Source: Rhodobacteraceae bacterium EL129
GTDB lineage: Bacteria; Pseudomonadota; Alphaproteobacteria; Rhodobacterales; Rhodobacteraceae
Reading direction: 5' to 3'
NCBI GenBank assembly: GCA_900313005.1
Contig: ONZJ01000002.1
Location: forward strand, 231,001 to 295,000
Length of the DNA: 64,000 nucleotides
Positions within the stretch are counted from its first letter, which is position 1. Every line of letters begins with the position of its first letter. The translations under genes and the position numbers were made by a program. Below are positions 45,320 to 54,642 of this stretch, one piece after another. The notes under the pieces are model-generated. The model was given only the letters and a program-made list of their open reading frames with translations, was not told where the DNA came from and searched no databases.

Positions 45320-46204
45320 ATGAAAGTCGCAACCGCCGCCTATCCGCTTGATCCCCTGAAAACATGGGAGGACTACGCCACCAAAATCGAATCCTGGGTG
45401 GCCGAGGCTGCGGGGCAGGGGGCTAAGCTATTGTTATTCCCCGAATATGGCGCGATGGAGTTGGGCGTGCTGGACGGCCCAGATGTGGCGGCTGATCTTG
45501 AAAAGTCCTTGCGTGCAGTCTCAAACCATGTGCCAGCGGCTGATGACCTGCATTCCGCGCTTTCCACCAAGTACCAGGTGCATATCTGTGCGGCCTCTGC
45601 CCCAGTGTTTGATGACGCCATAGGGCCGCGCCCGGTCAACCGGGCCCGGCTGTTTTCTCCGACCGGCGGCCGGGGACATCAGGACAAACAGATTATGACC
45701 CGGTACGAACGTGTGCCCATGGAGATGGCCCCGTGCCAGCCGCTGAAACTCTTTGATACGGCACTGGGCAAGATCGGCATCCTAACCTGCTATGACAGTG
45801 AATTTCCCTTGCTGGGCCGCGGTTTAGCCGAAGCTGACATCCTGCTGGTTCCCTCCTGCACCGAGGCGCTCTCGGGCTATTGGCGTGTGCGCATCGGGGC
45901 TATGGCACGCGCGCTGGAAAACCAATGCGTCTCGGTCATGTCCTCGCTTGTGGGCAAGGCAGAGTGGACAGACGTCGCCGACACCACCACCGGAATGGGC
46001 GGCATATTCGGCCCGCCCGATGTGGGTTTCCCCGACACCGGTGTGCTGGCGGAAGGCACATTAAACACGCCCGGCTGGACTTACGCCGATGTGGACCTTG
46101 AAAAAATAAAACACGTCCGCGCCGATGGACGGGTGCTCAATCGCACCCATTGGAACGAGCAACCCAAAGGTGACAGCCCCGTAAAACTTGAGCGTCTCGG
46201 CTGA
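45320..46204 (+). CDS. Carbon-nitrogen hydrolase (nitrilase superfamily)
   Basis: 294 residues. The catalytic triad is visible: Glu in LLLFPEYGAMELG, Lys in HQDKQIMTRYE and Cys in LTCYDSEFPLLGRGL. Such enzymes hydrolyse C-N bonds of amides, carbamoyl compounds or nitriles; several branches exist and the substrate cannot be assigned. A regulator site lies upstream. It stands alone between the GbsR-type operon and infA. Confidence 0.9.
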   Translation: MKVATAAYPLDPLKTWEDYATKIESWVAEAAGQGAKLLLFPEYGAMELGVLDGPDVAADLEKSLRAVSNHVPAADDLHSALSTKYQVHICAASAPVFDDAIGPRPVNRARLFSPTGGRGHQDKQIMTRYERVPMEMAPCQPLKLFDTALGKIGILTCYDSEFPLLGRGLAEADILLVPSCTEALSGYWRVRIGAMARALENQCVSVMSSLVGKAEWTDVADTTTGMGGIFGPPDVGFPDTGVLAEGTLNTPGWTYADVDLEKIKHVRADGRVLNRTHWNEQPKGDSPVKLERLG

Positions 46205-46281
46205 TTATCCCTTGAAAAACCCCCTGAATAGGCCCATTTAGGCCGCGTCCCATTAAGGGGCGAGTCTATAAAGGAGAGACC

Positions 46282-46500
46282 ATGGCCAAGGAAGAATTGC
46301 TCGAATTTCCCGGTGTCGTGAAGGAACTCCTGCCGAATGCGACGTTTCGGGTCGAGCTGGAAAACGGCCATGAGATCATCGCACATACGGCAGGCAAGAT
46401 GCGCAAAAACCGCATCCGTGTTCTGGCTGGCGACAAAGTGCAAGTTGAGATGACACCCTATGATCTGACCAAGGGTCGGATCAATTACCGCTTCAAGTAA
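46282..46500 (+). CDS. infA: Translation initiation factor IF-1
   Basis: 72 residues, a single S1/OB domain with the standard sequence ([46 protein letters not shown]). It binds the 30S A site with IF-2 and IF-3. AAAGGAGAG precedes the ATG. First gene of the infA-maf-RNase-yacG run. Confidence 0.97.
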   Translation: MAKEELLEFPGVVKELLPNATFRVELENGHEIIAHTAGKMRKNRIRVLAGDKVQVEMTPYDLTKGRINYRFK

Positions 46501-46524
46501 GCAATAGCTAAGTCACTGGCTGCT

Positions 46525-47103
46525 ATGCGTTTTATCTTAGGATCAGGCAGCCCACGACGGCTAGAACTGCTATCCCAGATTGGGGTAGTGGCCGATGATA
46601 TTCGACCCCCCGACATTGACGAAACACCCCTGAAGGGGGAATTGCCGCGCCCTTACTGTGTGCGTATGGCAGCGGAAAAAGTGGCAAAAGTTAATGCGGA
46701 TGAAAAAGATATTGTACTCGCCGCTGATACCACCGTTGCTGTGGGCCGGCGCATTCTTGGAAAACCCGCGGATGAGGCTCAGGCCGAGGCGTTTCTGCGC
46801 CTGATGTCAGGGCGGCGCCACAAGGTGATCACCGCCGTGGCCGTGCGCCGGGGTGCGCAGCTGTGGCAACGGGATGTGGTCACCGCCGTCAAGATGAAAT
46901 CCCTGTCAGATCAAGAGCTTGCCGCCTATCTCGCCACAGACGACTGGCAGGGCAAAGCTGGCGGCTACGGCATTCAGGGCTCCGCAGGTGCGTTCATACC
47001 TTGGATACAAGGTTCCTTCACTGCCGTTGTTGGTCTGCCCTTGGCCGAAACGGCTAACCTATTGATTTCAGCCGGATACCCGCTCTACGGAGATGCCCTA
47101 TGA
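46525..47103 (+). CDS. maf: Maf-family nucleoside triphosphate pyrophosphatase
   Basis: 192 residues. It hydrolyses non-canonical or modified nucleotides (dTTP/UTP-type or 7-methyl-GTP-type). [15 protein letters not shown] at the N-terminus is the Maf signature, and [16 protein letters not shown] and [13 protein letters not shown] are further core motifs. The stop overlaps the next start (ATGA). Confidence 0.93.
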   Translation: MRFILGSGSPRRLELLSQIGVVADDIRPPDIDETPLKGELPRPYCVRMAAEKVAKVNADEKDIVLAADTTVAVGRRILGKPADEAQAEAFLRLMSGRRHKVITAVAVRRGAQLWQRDVVTAVKMKSLSDQELAAYLATDDWQGKAGGYGIQGSAGAFIPWIQGSFTAVVGLPLAETANLLISAGYPLYGDAL

Positions 47104-48122
47104 AAGGCCACCAGATTGCTCTCGATCACCTGAATGGCACCGAATCCGCCGCCCTTTTGGTCGACGGCCGACTGCATGACTTTCTGGTCGATACCGACCA
47201 ACCGCGCCCCGGCACAATCTATCGTGCGATTGCCAATCGTCCGATGAAAGGGCAGGGGGGCATGTTTGTCACCACCCCGGATGGGCCTGCATTTTTGAGA
47301 CAAATCAAGGGGTTATCTCCGGGTCAGGCCATCCTGGTGCAGGTCACCGGATATGCTGAACCCGGCAAGGCCTTGCCTGTCACCGCTCGCATTTTGTTCA
47401 AAAGTCGCTATGCGATCGTCACGCCTGACGCACCGGGTCTCAACATTTCCCGCGCCATTCGGGATGACGATAAACGCGATGCCTTGCTTGAGATTGCCCA
47501 TGACGAAATGGGCAATGCGGAGATGGGTCTGATTCTGAGATCCTCTTGCGCCGAAGCAGAGGCCGATGACATCAGCGAAGATGTGCGTGCCATGTATGAT
47601 CTGGCGCTTGCGGTCTCGGAGGATGCAAATGGTGATACGGCTGAGACCCTGACCGAAGGCGATGGGCCGCATGGGCTGGCCTGGCGAGAGTGGGCAGAAC
47701 CCGCTGATATCGCAACAGATTCCGGGTGTTTCGAGCATTTGGGTATCCTCGATCAATTGGAAGATTTGCGTCAGGATCATGTGTCGCTGGGGCAGGGGGC
47801 GATGTATGTGGAACCCACACGTGCCCTTGTGGCTGTCGATGTGAACACCGGCGGAGATACGTCCCCTGCGGCGGGGCTCAAGGTCAATTTGGCCGCCGCC
47901 AAGGAGCTGCCCCGCCAACTGCGCCTGCGAGGGTTGGGCGGGCAAATCACGCTGGATCTGGCGCCTATGGTCAAGAAAGAGCGCAAGCTGTTTGAATCCA
48001 CCCTGCGCGGCGCCTTCAAGGGCGATACGGTTGAGACAGCCCTTGTTGGCTGGACCCCGCTGGGGCATTTTGAGCTGCAACGCAAACGTGATCGCATCCC
48101 ATTGAAAGACCTGTTGAAATGA
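47100..48122 (+). CDS. Short RNase E/G-family ribonuclease
   Basis: 340 residues, holding the RNase E/G catalytic core: the S1-like part ([13 protein letters not shown]...), and the DNase I-like part with catalytic Asp residues in [13 protein letters not shown] and QITLDLAPM. The RNase E scaffold tail and the Zn-link are missing, so it is shorter than E. coli RNase G (about 490). It probably processes rRNA, tRNA or mRNA. Coupled to maf and yacG by ATGA overlaps. Another full-length RNase E likely exists elsewhere. Confidence 0.9.
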   Translation: MKGHQIALDHLNGTESAALLVDGRLHDFLVDTDQPRPGTIYRAIANRPMKGQGGMFVTTPDGPAFLRQIKGLSPGQAILVQVTGYAEPGKALPVTARILFKSRYAIVTPDAPGLNISRAIRDDDKRDALLEIAHDEMGNAEMGLILRSSCAEAEADDISEDVRAMYDLALAVSEDANGDTAETLTEGDGPHGLAWREWAEPADIATDSGCFEHLGILDQLEDLRQDHVSLGQGAMYVEPTRALVAVDVNTGGDTSPAAGLKVNLAAAKELPRQLRLRGLGGQITLDLAPMVKKERKLFESTLRGAFKGDTVETALVGWTPLGHFELQRKRDRIPLKDLLK

Positions 48123-48310
48123 GCTGCCCGATCTGCCGAAAGCCCACCGCGCAACCCTTCCGCCCCTTTTGTTCTAAGCGGTGTGCCGATATGGACCTCG
48201 CCAAATGGTTTTCGGGGGATTATGCGGTGCCCTCTTCCGATCCTCAGGATGCCGAACAAGCCATTGATGAGATTGAGAAACTGGGCGAAGATCGCCCGAA
48301 ACTGCACTGA
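48119..48310 (+). CDS. yacG: DNA gyrase inhibitor YacG (zinc-binding)
   Basis: 63 residues. Four zinc Cys in CPICRKP and FCSKRCADMDLAKWFSGDY, then an acidic tail. In E. coli YacG binds GyrB and blocks DNA binding. Its start overlaps the RNase stop. Confidence 0.93.
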   Translation: MSCPICRKPTAQPFRPFCSKRCADMDLAKWFSGDYAVPSSDPQDAEQAIDEIEKLGEDRPKLH

Positions 48311-48397
48311 GTGGAATTTTCGCGTAAATCCCTCTGGACAGACACGCGTCCAAGGCCTAGAACGCCGGGACCCGAACGCCACTTCGCGTTGACCCGT

Positions 48398-48472
48398 GCC
48401 CGGGTAGCTCAGGGGTAGAGCAGTGGATTGAAAATCCTCGTGTCGGTGGTTCGATTCCGCCCCCGGGCACCA
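48398..48472 (+). tRNA. tRNA-Phe (GAA)
   Basis: Cloverleaf of 75 bases with an encoded CCA: acceptor GCCCGGG / CCCGGGC, D-arm GCTC-GAGC, anticodon loop TTGAAAA giving anticodon GAA, T-arm GGTGG-TTCGATT-CCGCC. A U-U pair interrupts the anticodon stem. It lies about 90 bases after yacG. Confidence 0.97.
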
Positions 48473-48540
48473 TTTTCTTAAATTTGGTTTGTCTCAGTAT
48501 GGCTGTGCTGAGAGAGCGCATTACCGAGCACCCGCGAGGG

Positions 48541-48558
48541 GGCTGTCCTGAGACAGCC
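48541..48558. terminator. Hairpin between tRNA-Phe and the helicase gene end
   Basis: GGCTGTC-CTGA-GACAGCC, 7-base perfect stem, 12 bases past the end of the minus-strand helicase gene. No T-run. Confidence 0.45.
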
Positions 48559-48569
48559 TCTAGATACGC

Positions 48570-50543
48570 TCAGGGTTTGCGAGACTTTGCGCCCGGGGTT
48601 TTTGGGCCTTTTTGCTGGAACACGCGTTTGGCTGGCTTTCCTTTGAACTTGCCGCCTGGTTTGGACCCCGGAGTGCCTTGTGCGTCTTTGGCGCGGGGCT
48701 TTCCACTGGGTTTGCTCCCGGGTTTGCCACGGTGTTTGGTGGGGGCGGTATGTGCGCCACCGTCCGTGTGATCCGCGCCTTTGGCTTTGGACTTGGCGTG
48801 CGCTTTGCCCTTTGCATGAGGTTTGTTGCCCGGTTTGGGCTTGCGTGGCCGAGGGTTGGGGTCATCGTTCCAATCAACCGGAGCAGACGTGTTTCGTGCG
48901 TCAGGCGCGCCTTTGGGCTTGTGTTTTCGCGCGAAATTTCCTGACTTTGCGGGTTTGCCGCCGGTGCGTTCCAACATGGGCGGTTCGGCCAGTTGGGTCA
49001 GAACAGCACCTGGTTCGATCTCCATGCCCGGTCCGATGGCGGCCAGAAAACCAGGAACGCTGGTTTCCTTGATCTGCACGTAGGACTGTGTGTCACGGAT
49101 GCGGATGGCACCGATATCGTCTTTGGTCAGATCTGAAGCTTTGCAGATCATCGGCAGGAGGCGACGGGGTTCGGCCCCCACATCGCGGCCACCGGTGACC
49201 GAGAACCAGACGCTGGGGCCAAAGGCTTCGCGTGGGACGGGTTTGGCATCGATGTCCGACAGTTCTTCGGGGGCCGAGCGCACCGAGCGATAAAGCCGCA
49301 GATATGCGGCGGCCAGTTGCGGGGGCGAGAACGTGGCGTGCAGGCGCTCGACCGTCTCCAGTTCAGCCCTTTCGGCAGGGGTGTTCCAAGTCTCATCTGC
49401 AAACATCCGGTCGGCTTCGCGCGCGTTCACCGCATCAGCAGAAGGGGCTTCAGCCCAGTCAGCCTTGAGTTTGGCCATGTTCAAAATGCGTTCGGCTTTT
49501 TTGCGGGTTTTTTTGGTGACCACCAGTGCGCTGACGCCTTTGCGTCCAGCGCGACCCGTCCGGCCCGACCGGTGCAGCAGGGTTTCGTGGTTCGATGGCA
49601 ATTCGGCATGCACCACCAGATCGAGATTGGGCAGGTCAATGCCGCGCGCGGCCACATCCGTCGCCACACAGACCTGAGCGCGGCCGTCGCGCATGGCTTG
49701 CAAGGCATGGGTGCGTTCAGATTGCGACAGCTCGCCCGAGAGCGAGACCACCTGAAATCCGCGGTTGGACAGGCGTGTGGTCAATCGGTTCACCAAGGCG
49801 CGGGTGTTGCCAAAGACGATGGCATTGGGGGCACGGTGATAGAGCAGCGTGTTGATCACTGCACTTTCGGTGTCACGGTCTGCGACCAGCATGGCCTTAT
49901 AGCTAATATCGGCGTGCTGGGTCGTTTCGGATTTGACCAACACGCGCAGGGCGTCTTGCTGATAGCTTTGGGCCAGCTTGGCGATGGATTGTGGGACAGT
50001 GGCGGAAAACAGCAGGGTTTGGCGCTCGGTAGGGGCTTCGCTCAGGATAAATTCTAGATCTTCGCGAAAGCCCAGATCGAGCATTTCATCCGCCTCGTCC
50101 AGCACTACAGCGCGCAATTGGCTGAGGTCGATGGAGCCGCGCATGATGTGATCGCGCAGACGTCCGGGTGTGGCCGCAACGATATGAGCACCGCGTGCCA
50201 AAGCGCGGCGTTCGTCCCGCATGTCCATGCCGCCCACGCAGGAGGCAACCACGGCCCCCGCCTTGGCAAAGAGCCACTCCAACTCGCGTTTGACCTGCAG
50301 GGCCAGCTCGCGTGTGGGGGCAATGACCAATCCCAACGGGGCGGCGGCGCGATCAAACTTTTCAGCATCACCCAGGAGCTGCGGGGCCACAGCCAGACCA
50401 AAACCCACGGTCTTGCCAGATCCGGTTTGGGCGGACACCAGCAAATCGCGCCCCTGATGATCCGGTGCCAGAACGGCCTCCTGAACGGGGGTGAGGGTCG
50501 TGTAACCACGATCATCGAGGGCATCACGCAGGACTTGTTTCAC
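48570..50543 (-). CDS. DEAD-box RNA helicase with DbpA-type domain and basic tail
   Basis: 657 residues from a GTG start. Motifs in order: Q motif with TPVQEAVLAP, Walker A SAQTGSGKTVGFG, DEAD (VVLDEADEML), SAT (LFSATVP), and HRSGRTGRAGRKG. Residues about 455-530 look like the DbpA RNA-binding fold (LLPMICKASDLTKDDIGAIR). The last 125 residues are low-complexity, rich in Lys, Pro, Gly and Ala, probably flexible RNA-binding tail. Likely ribosome assembly or RNA decay in the cold. Monocistronic. Confidence 0.93.
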   Translation of the reverse strand: MKQVLRDALDDRGYTTLTPVQEAVLAPDHQGRDLLVSAQTGSGKTVGFGLAVAPQLLGDAEKFDRAAAPLGLVIAPTRELALQVKRELEWLFAKAGAVVASCVGGMDMRDERRALARGAHIVAATPGRLRDHIMRGSIDLSQLRAVVLDEADEMLDLGFREDLEFILSEAPTERQTLLFSATVPQSIAKLAQSYQQDALRVLVKSETTQHADISYKAMLVADRDTESAVINTLLYHRAPNAIVFGNTRALVNRLTTRLSNRGFQVVSLSGELSQSERTHALQAMRDGRAQVCVATDVAARGIDLPNLDLVVHAELPSNHETLLHRSGRTGRAGRKGVSALVVTKKTRKKAERILNMAKLKADWAEAPSADAVNAREADRMFADETWNTPAERAELETVERLHATFSPPQLAAAYLRLYRSVRSAPEELSDIDAKPVPREAFGPSVWFSVTGGRDVGAEPRRLLPMICKASDLTKDDIGAIRIRDTQSYVQIKETSVPGFLAAIGPGMEIEPGAVLTQLAEPPMLERTGGKPAKSGNFARKHKPKGAPDARNTSAPVDWNDDPNPRPRKPKPGNKPHAKGKAHAKSKAKGADHTDGGAHTAPTKHRGKPGSKPSGKPRAKDAQGTPGSKPGGKFKGKPAKRVFQQKGPKTPGAKSRKP

Positions 50544-50716
50544 AGGAACATTCTTTTCTATGGGAGGCGCCAGGCGATCAGGTCGGCCAAGCAGGTGAGC
50601 GCCGCATGGGTATCACACAGCCAGAAGCGTGGCACATAGAGCAGGGCGCTGAGAATGTATAGACCAAAGCGCGGTCACCGCTTAAACAGCGATAGCTGCC
50701 AAGGAGACCCCGGAAG

Positions 50717-52267
50717 ATGAGCAACCCCCTTTACGACAGGCTGTTTGGACGCCACGCAGGCCAGACCACGCCCTTTTTGCACCTGCCGGATGGGACGACC
50801 CTGACCCATGATGCGTTTTTGCGCCTGTCGGCCCAACTGGCCCATGCACTGAGCCATGCCGGGATCGGGGCGGGGGACAGGATTGCCGTGCAAATTCACA
50901 AATCTCCCGAGGCTTTGGCGCTTTATGCGGCCTGTGCGCAGGCCGGTATCGTGTTTTTGCCTTTGAACACCGGATATACCGTCGATGAGCTGCGCTATTT
51001 CATCGAAAACAGCGGGGCGGCTATGGTGGTTTGCGACGCCGCTCAGCAAGAAGGCCTGCGCCCGGTGGCCGAGGCATTAGGCAGTCAGATGATGACGCTG
51101 AACGCAGATGGGTCTGGATCGCTGAGAGACGCCGCCGCAAGGCAGCCCGAGACATTCGACACTGTGCCGCGTCAAACGGATGATCTGGCCGCGTTTCTTT
51201 ATACCTCTGGCACCACTGGACGCTCCAAGGGGGCGATGTTGACCCAGGGCAACCTGCTGTCCAACGCCGAGACTCTGGCCGCGCTATGGGCCTTCACCGA
51301 TAAGGACGTGTTGTTGCACGCCTTGCCGATCTTTCACACGCACGGATTGTTTGTCGCGACGAACATCAGCCTGATTACCGGGGGCAGCATGATCTTCCTG
51401 CCCAAATTGGATATTGATGCACTGATCAAATGGATGCCGTCCGCCACGTCGATGATGGGTGTGCCCACGTTTTACACGCGCCTTTTGGATGATGACCGTT
51501 TCACCCGGGAGCTGGCACAACACATGCGGCTTTTTGTGTCGGGCAGCGCGCCATTGTTGGCGGAAACCCATCTGCAATTCGAGGACCGTACGGGCCACCG
51601 CATTCTGGAGCGTTACGGAATGACGGAAACCAACATGAACACGTCCAACCCCTATGATGGAGAGCGGCGCGCGGGCACCGTCGGGTTTCCCTTGCCGGGG
51701 GTTGAGCTGAAAGTCACCGATGCCGAGACCGGAGCAGAGCTGCCACAAGGGGAAGTAGGCCAGATCGAAGTCCGTGGCCCGAATGTCTTTCAGGGTTATT
51801 GGCAAATGCCCGAAAAAACTGCGGCTGAATTGCGCGAGGATGGTTTCTTCATCACCGGTGATCTGGGGCGCGTGGACGCGGATGGCTATGTGCATATTGT
51901 CGGGCGCAACAAAGACCTGATAATTTCAGGCGGGTACAATATTTATCCCAAAGAGGTTGAGCTGGTTTTGGATGACCAGCCCGGTGTTCTGGAAAGTGCT
52001 GTCATCGGCGTCCCACATCCCGACTTTGGCGAGGCGGTCTTTGGTGTTTTGGTGGCGCAGCCTGGCGAGGCGATTGATCTGGACGGGGTTGAGGCCGCCG
52101 CGCGCAAGGCCCTGGCACGCTTCAAACACCCCAAATCCATGGTGATCGTCGATCAATTGCCGCGCAATACGATGGGCAAAGTGCAGAAAATTGCCCTGCG
52201 TGAGACCTACAAGGCGGCGTTTCAGACCGGGGCAGGCTCGCCCGCCCCAGCCAAGCGCGATCAGTAG
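50717..52267 (+). CDS. Malonyl-CoA synthetase-type acyl-CoA ligase
   Basis: 516 residues. An AMP-forming ligase: YTSGTTGRSKGAMLTQGN (P-loop), ERYGMTETNMNTSNPYDG (the adenylate-binding loop of MatB-type enzymes) and the hinge and C-terminal GRNKDLIISGGYNIYPKE, with PRNTMGKVQK carrying the catalytic Lys. The Thr-Glu-Thr-Asn-Met-Asn signature favours malonate or methylmalonate as substrate. AAGGAG precedes the ATG. It overlaps tail to tail by seven bases with the next, minus-strand gene. Confidence 0.88.
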   Translation: MSNPLYDRLFGRHAGQTTPFLHLPDGTTLTHDAFLRLSAQLAHALSHAGIGAGDRIAVQIHKSPEALALYAACAQAGIVFLPLNTGYTVDELRYFIENSGAAMVVCDAAQQEGLRPVAEALGSQMMTLNADGSGSLRDAAARQPETFDTVPRQTDDLAAFLYTSGTTGRSKGAMLTQGNLLSNAETLAALWAFTDKDVLLHALPIFHTHGLFVATNISLITGGSMIFLPKLDIDALIKWMPSATSMMGVPTFYTRLLDDDRFTRELAQHMRLFVSGSAPLLAETHLQFEDRTGHRILERYGMTETNMNTSNPYDGERRAGTVGFPLPGVELKVTDAETGAELPQGEVGQIEVRGPNVFQGYWQMPEKTAAELREDGFFITGDLGRVDADGYVHIVGRNKDLIISGGYNIYPKEVELVLDDQPGVLESAVIGVPHPDFGEAVFGVLVAQPGEAIDLDGVEAAARKALARFKHPKSMVIVDQLPRNTMGKVQKIALRETYKAAFQTGAGSPAPAKRDQ

Positions 52268-52740
52268 TCCTCGCCTGCGTAGCGGTTCGGTTGGTCCAAC
52301 GATTGATCGTCGCCGATGAATTTGGCCCAGACCCCACCCGGACGCCAGATGCCGTCCATCAAAGCGTGCGCCTCGGGTTCCGAGCCACCCAGTCCTTCCT
52401 TGGCATAACGATAGAAAAAGGCCGAAACGCGCGCGTTATAGATGCAATGCACGTGCACAGTGCGTCCCTTCACGCGATCCAAGGCATCGCAGAACATCCC
52501 AAAGTCTGCATCGGTCGGGTTGTCGAAGTCGACAGGGATATAGATGTACTCAAACCCCAGCGCTGCAACGGATGAGGTTTCATCCTCCAATGCACCGTCG
52601 TTGGAATGAGGCCCTAAGTTGATGATGTGGGTGACACCCAGGTCTTTGATCTGGTGCAACTGGCCTTCGGTCGGCTGGCCAGACAGGGTGAGTTTATCAT
52701 CCAGCCGCCTCCAGTTAATGACGTCGGGAAGGTCTTTCAT
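52261..52740 (-). CDS. Protein-tyrosine-phosphatase-fold protein with CX4R loop
   Basis: 159 residues. SGQPTEGQLHQIKDLGVTHIINL resembles the DUF442/beta-lactamase-hydrolase-like phosphatase group. The expected HCX5R signature reads HCIYNAR, a CX4R, followed by VSAFFYRY, so the phosphate-binding loop is one residue short. Activity is uncertain; it may bind rather than hydrolyse phosphate. A long upstream extension was rejected: it crosses the DUF1272 gene frame and the ATG used fits. It lies 11 bases after that gene. Confidence 0.75.
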   Translation of the reverse strand: MKDLPDVINWRRLDDKLTLSGQPTEGQLHQIKDLGVTHIINLGPHSNDGALEDETSSVAALGFEYIYIPVDFDNPTDADFGMFCDALDRVKGRTVHVHCIYNARVSAFFYRYAKEGLGGSEPEAHALMDGIWRPGGVWAKFIGDDQSLDQPNRYAGEDY

Positions 52741-52751
52741 CGGTCGGTCTC

Positions 52752-53012
52752 CTAACTGGCGCGGCGCAGGTGGGCGCATTCGGGGTGGGCTTTGGTAAAG
52801 CGTTGGGATGACGCAGGATAGTCGGTCAGGAACTTTGCAGGACGCACTGGGCGCACCACAAGGTCTCCGCCGCAGTTGGGGCAGGTGTTGCCGAAAATAG
52901 CATCGGCGCAATCTGCACAAAACGTGCATTCAAAAGTACAGATGCGGGCATTGGTGGCCGAGGGCGGCAGGTCTGTATCGCAACATTCGCAGTTCGGTTT
53001 GAGCTTGAGCAT
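52752..53012 (-). CDS. DUF1272 family zinc-ribbon-like protein
   Basis: 86 residues. Eight-Cys pattern: CECCDTDLPP, then CTFECTFCADCADAI and CPNCGGDLVVRPVRP, as in DUF1272 (two zinc sites likely). Function unknown. It starts 60 bases from the divergent GlxA-type gene and shares that control region. Confidence 0.88.
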   Translation of the reverse strand: MLKLKPNCECCDTDLPPSATNARICTFECTFCADCADAIFGNTCPNCGGDLVVRPVRPAKFLTDYPASSQRFTKAHPECAHLRRAS

Positions 53013-53054
53013 GAGGGGGTTCCTTTCTGATATGCATAGACTATCCGGATCAGA

Positions 53055-53093
53055 TTTGGCATAAATGACAACATGACCTCGATTCATGCCAAA
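53055..53093. promoter_or_regulatory. Inverted repeat spanning the GlxA-type start
   Basis: TTTGGCATAAAT at 53055-53066 and ATTCATGCCAAA at 53082-53093 are reverse complements except for one base. The ATG of the regulator lies between them. It suits an AraC-family dimer site that could control both divergent genes. Confidence 0.5.
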
Positions 53094-54080
53094 ATTAATC
53101 TCACAACCCCGGCCAAACGCCGCGTGGTGTTTGTGGTCTATCCCAATTTTGTGCTGTTGGACCTGTCCGGACCCTTGCAGGTGTTCACCCATGCCCAGGC
53201 TGATGGGGCAGACACGCCAGCCTATCATCCGGTGATCGTCTCGCTCGAGGGGGGATCCGTCGCAAGCAACACCGTTTTTCCGATACCGACCACATCGATT
53301 GAAGAGCTTTTGGATGAGGATGTGCACACATTGATCGTTGTCGGGGGCGATGGCGCCTACACCGCCATGCGTGACCCGGCTTTGATTAAAGCCATGTCAC
53401 ATATAGCAAATAGGGCGCACCGGGCGTGTTCCGTCTGTTCGGGGGCCTTGGTGTTGGCCGCGACGGGTTTGCTGGACGGGCGACGCGCCGTGACCCATTG
53501 GGAAGACTGCGACAACCTGGCCAGGCTGTTCCCCAAGGTTCTGGTCGAAGAGGACCCGATCTTTGTTCAGGACGGGCGTTTCTGGACCTCGGCAGGGGTG
53601 ACTGCTGGGATCGACATGGCCCTTGCGATCGTGGCCGAAGATTTGGGCCGACCTGCCGCGCTCAGAATGGCGCAGTCGATTATCGTGCCGATCGTGCGGT
53701 CCGGGGGGCAGTCACAGTTCAGCCCTGCACTTGGCCAGCAAATACGAGATGCGAGCGGCCGGTTCGAGGCGCTTCATGCGTGGATTGCAGACAATCTGGC
53801 TGATGATTTGACAGTGGACACCCTGGCGGACGTCGCAGGGATGAGCGCGCGCAACTTCTCTCGGCTCTATACCTCGGAGATGGGCACAACGCCGGCCAAG
53901 GCGGTTGAGGTGTTGCGCACGGATGCGGCCCGGGACCTGCTGGAAACCACCGATCTTGGTGTAAAGGAAATCGCGGCCCGTAGTGGTTTTAGGGATGATG
54001 AACGGCTGCGCAGAGCCTTTGAACGTCAGCTGAAAACCTCGCCCAGCGAATACCGATCGCGGTTTCAAGGCCCCGTTTGA
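53073..54080 (+). CDS. GlxA-family transcriptional regulator (DJ-1/PfpI plus AraC domains)
   Basis: 335 residues. N-terminal DJ-1/PfpI-like domain (VVFVVYPNFVLLDLSGPLQVF, SVCSGALVLAATGLL with the family Cys), then two AraC helix-turn-helix units (LTVDTLADVAGMSARNFSRLYTSEMG and LGVKEIAARSGFRDDERLRRAFERQL). In the family, members sense small quaternary amines, arginine or similar. Targets may be itself and the divergent DUF1272-phosphatase pair. Confidence 0.92.
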   Translation: MTSIHAKINLTTPAKRRVVFVVYPNFVLLDLSGPLQVFTHAQADGADTPAYHPVIVSLEGGSVASNTVFPIPTTSIEELLDEDVHTLIVVGGDGAYTAMRDPALIKAMSHIANRAHRACSVCSGALVLAATGLLDGRRAVTHWEDCDNLARLFPKVLVEEDPIFVQDGRFWTSAGVTAGIDMALAIVAEDLGRPAALRMAQSIIVPIVRSGGQSQFSPALGQQIRDASGRFEALHAWIADNLADDLTVDTLADVAGMSARNFSRLYTSEMGTTPAKAVEVLRTDAARDLLETTDLGVKEIAARSGFRDDERLRRAFERQLKTSPSEYRSRFQGPV

Positions 54081-54084
54081 ACGA

Positions 54085-54642
54085 TCAAGGCGTGTTGGAA
54101 AGGGGCAGGGGAAACGCGCTGTCCCTGCTCCAGACCTGAACGGACGGGCCGTCCGTGCGTTTCATCTGCGCCAGCATGTATTCGGTGCGCATCCCCGGAA
54201 GGCTGGCGAAGATGTCAAACAGCGCGTCTGATCCATCTGCAGTCAGGGGGATGAACAAATCAGGTTGTGCCGGTTGCGACAATACCCAATGCGCAGGGTT
54301 GCCGGATGGGTCGAGCGCGATGCGGCTGAGTTCGGACAATGCGATGACGCCGCCGGTCAATGGGCCAAAATATGTGATCTGACCTTCGGTGATCTGCACG
54401 ATGCCGGGACCCTGTCCAGGAATTCGAAACCGTGATCGCTGAATGCCTGCGGCGATCAATGCCGCACCGCCGATCACGATCACCCAACCCAGCCAGGCAA
54501 CGGCCCCGTAAAAGGTCGCGGCCCACCACAGACCTAGTAGAACAGTCCCCGCTCCGAACAACACCTCGCGCCACCGCCAGAGCGCCGTGGCTGCTTCGGG
54601 GCGCACAAAGCTCAATGCCAATCCCCCAAGGCGTTTTGCCAT
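54085..54642 (-). CDS. Two-helix membrane protein coupled to rsmE
   Basis: 185 residues from the ATG chosen here (MAKRLGGLAL). Two hydrophobic helices at about 30-70 (VLFGAGTVLLGLWWAATFYG, LGWVIVIGGAALIAAGI) precede a beta-rich soluble part (GPGIVQITEGQITYFGPLTGG). It resembles PH-like membrane proteins but I cannot name a family. It overlaps rsmE by 31 bases, so it is co-translated. Confidence 0.75.
   Translation of the reverse strand: MAKRLGGLALSFVRPEAATALWRWREVLFGAGTVLLGLWWAATFYGAVAWLGWVIVIGGAALIAAGIQRSRFRIPGQGPGIVQITEGQITYFGPLTGGVIALSELSRIALDPSGNPAHWVLSQPAQPDLFIPLTADGSDALFDIFASLPGMRTEYMLAQMKRTDGPSVQVWSRDSAFPLPLSNTP

Noticed and set aside
48396-48470. Alternative tRNA frame with acceptor GTGCCCG/CGGGCAC
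   Set aside because: It leaves no proper CCA end; the frame two bases later gives a full cloverleaf with CCA.
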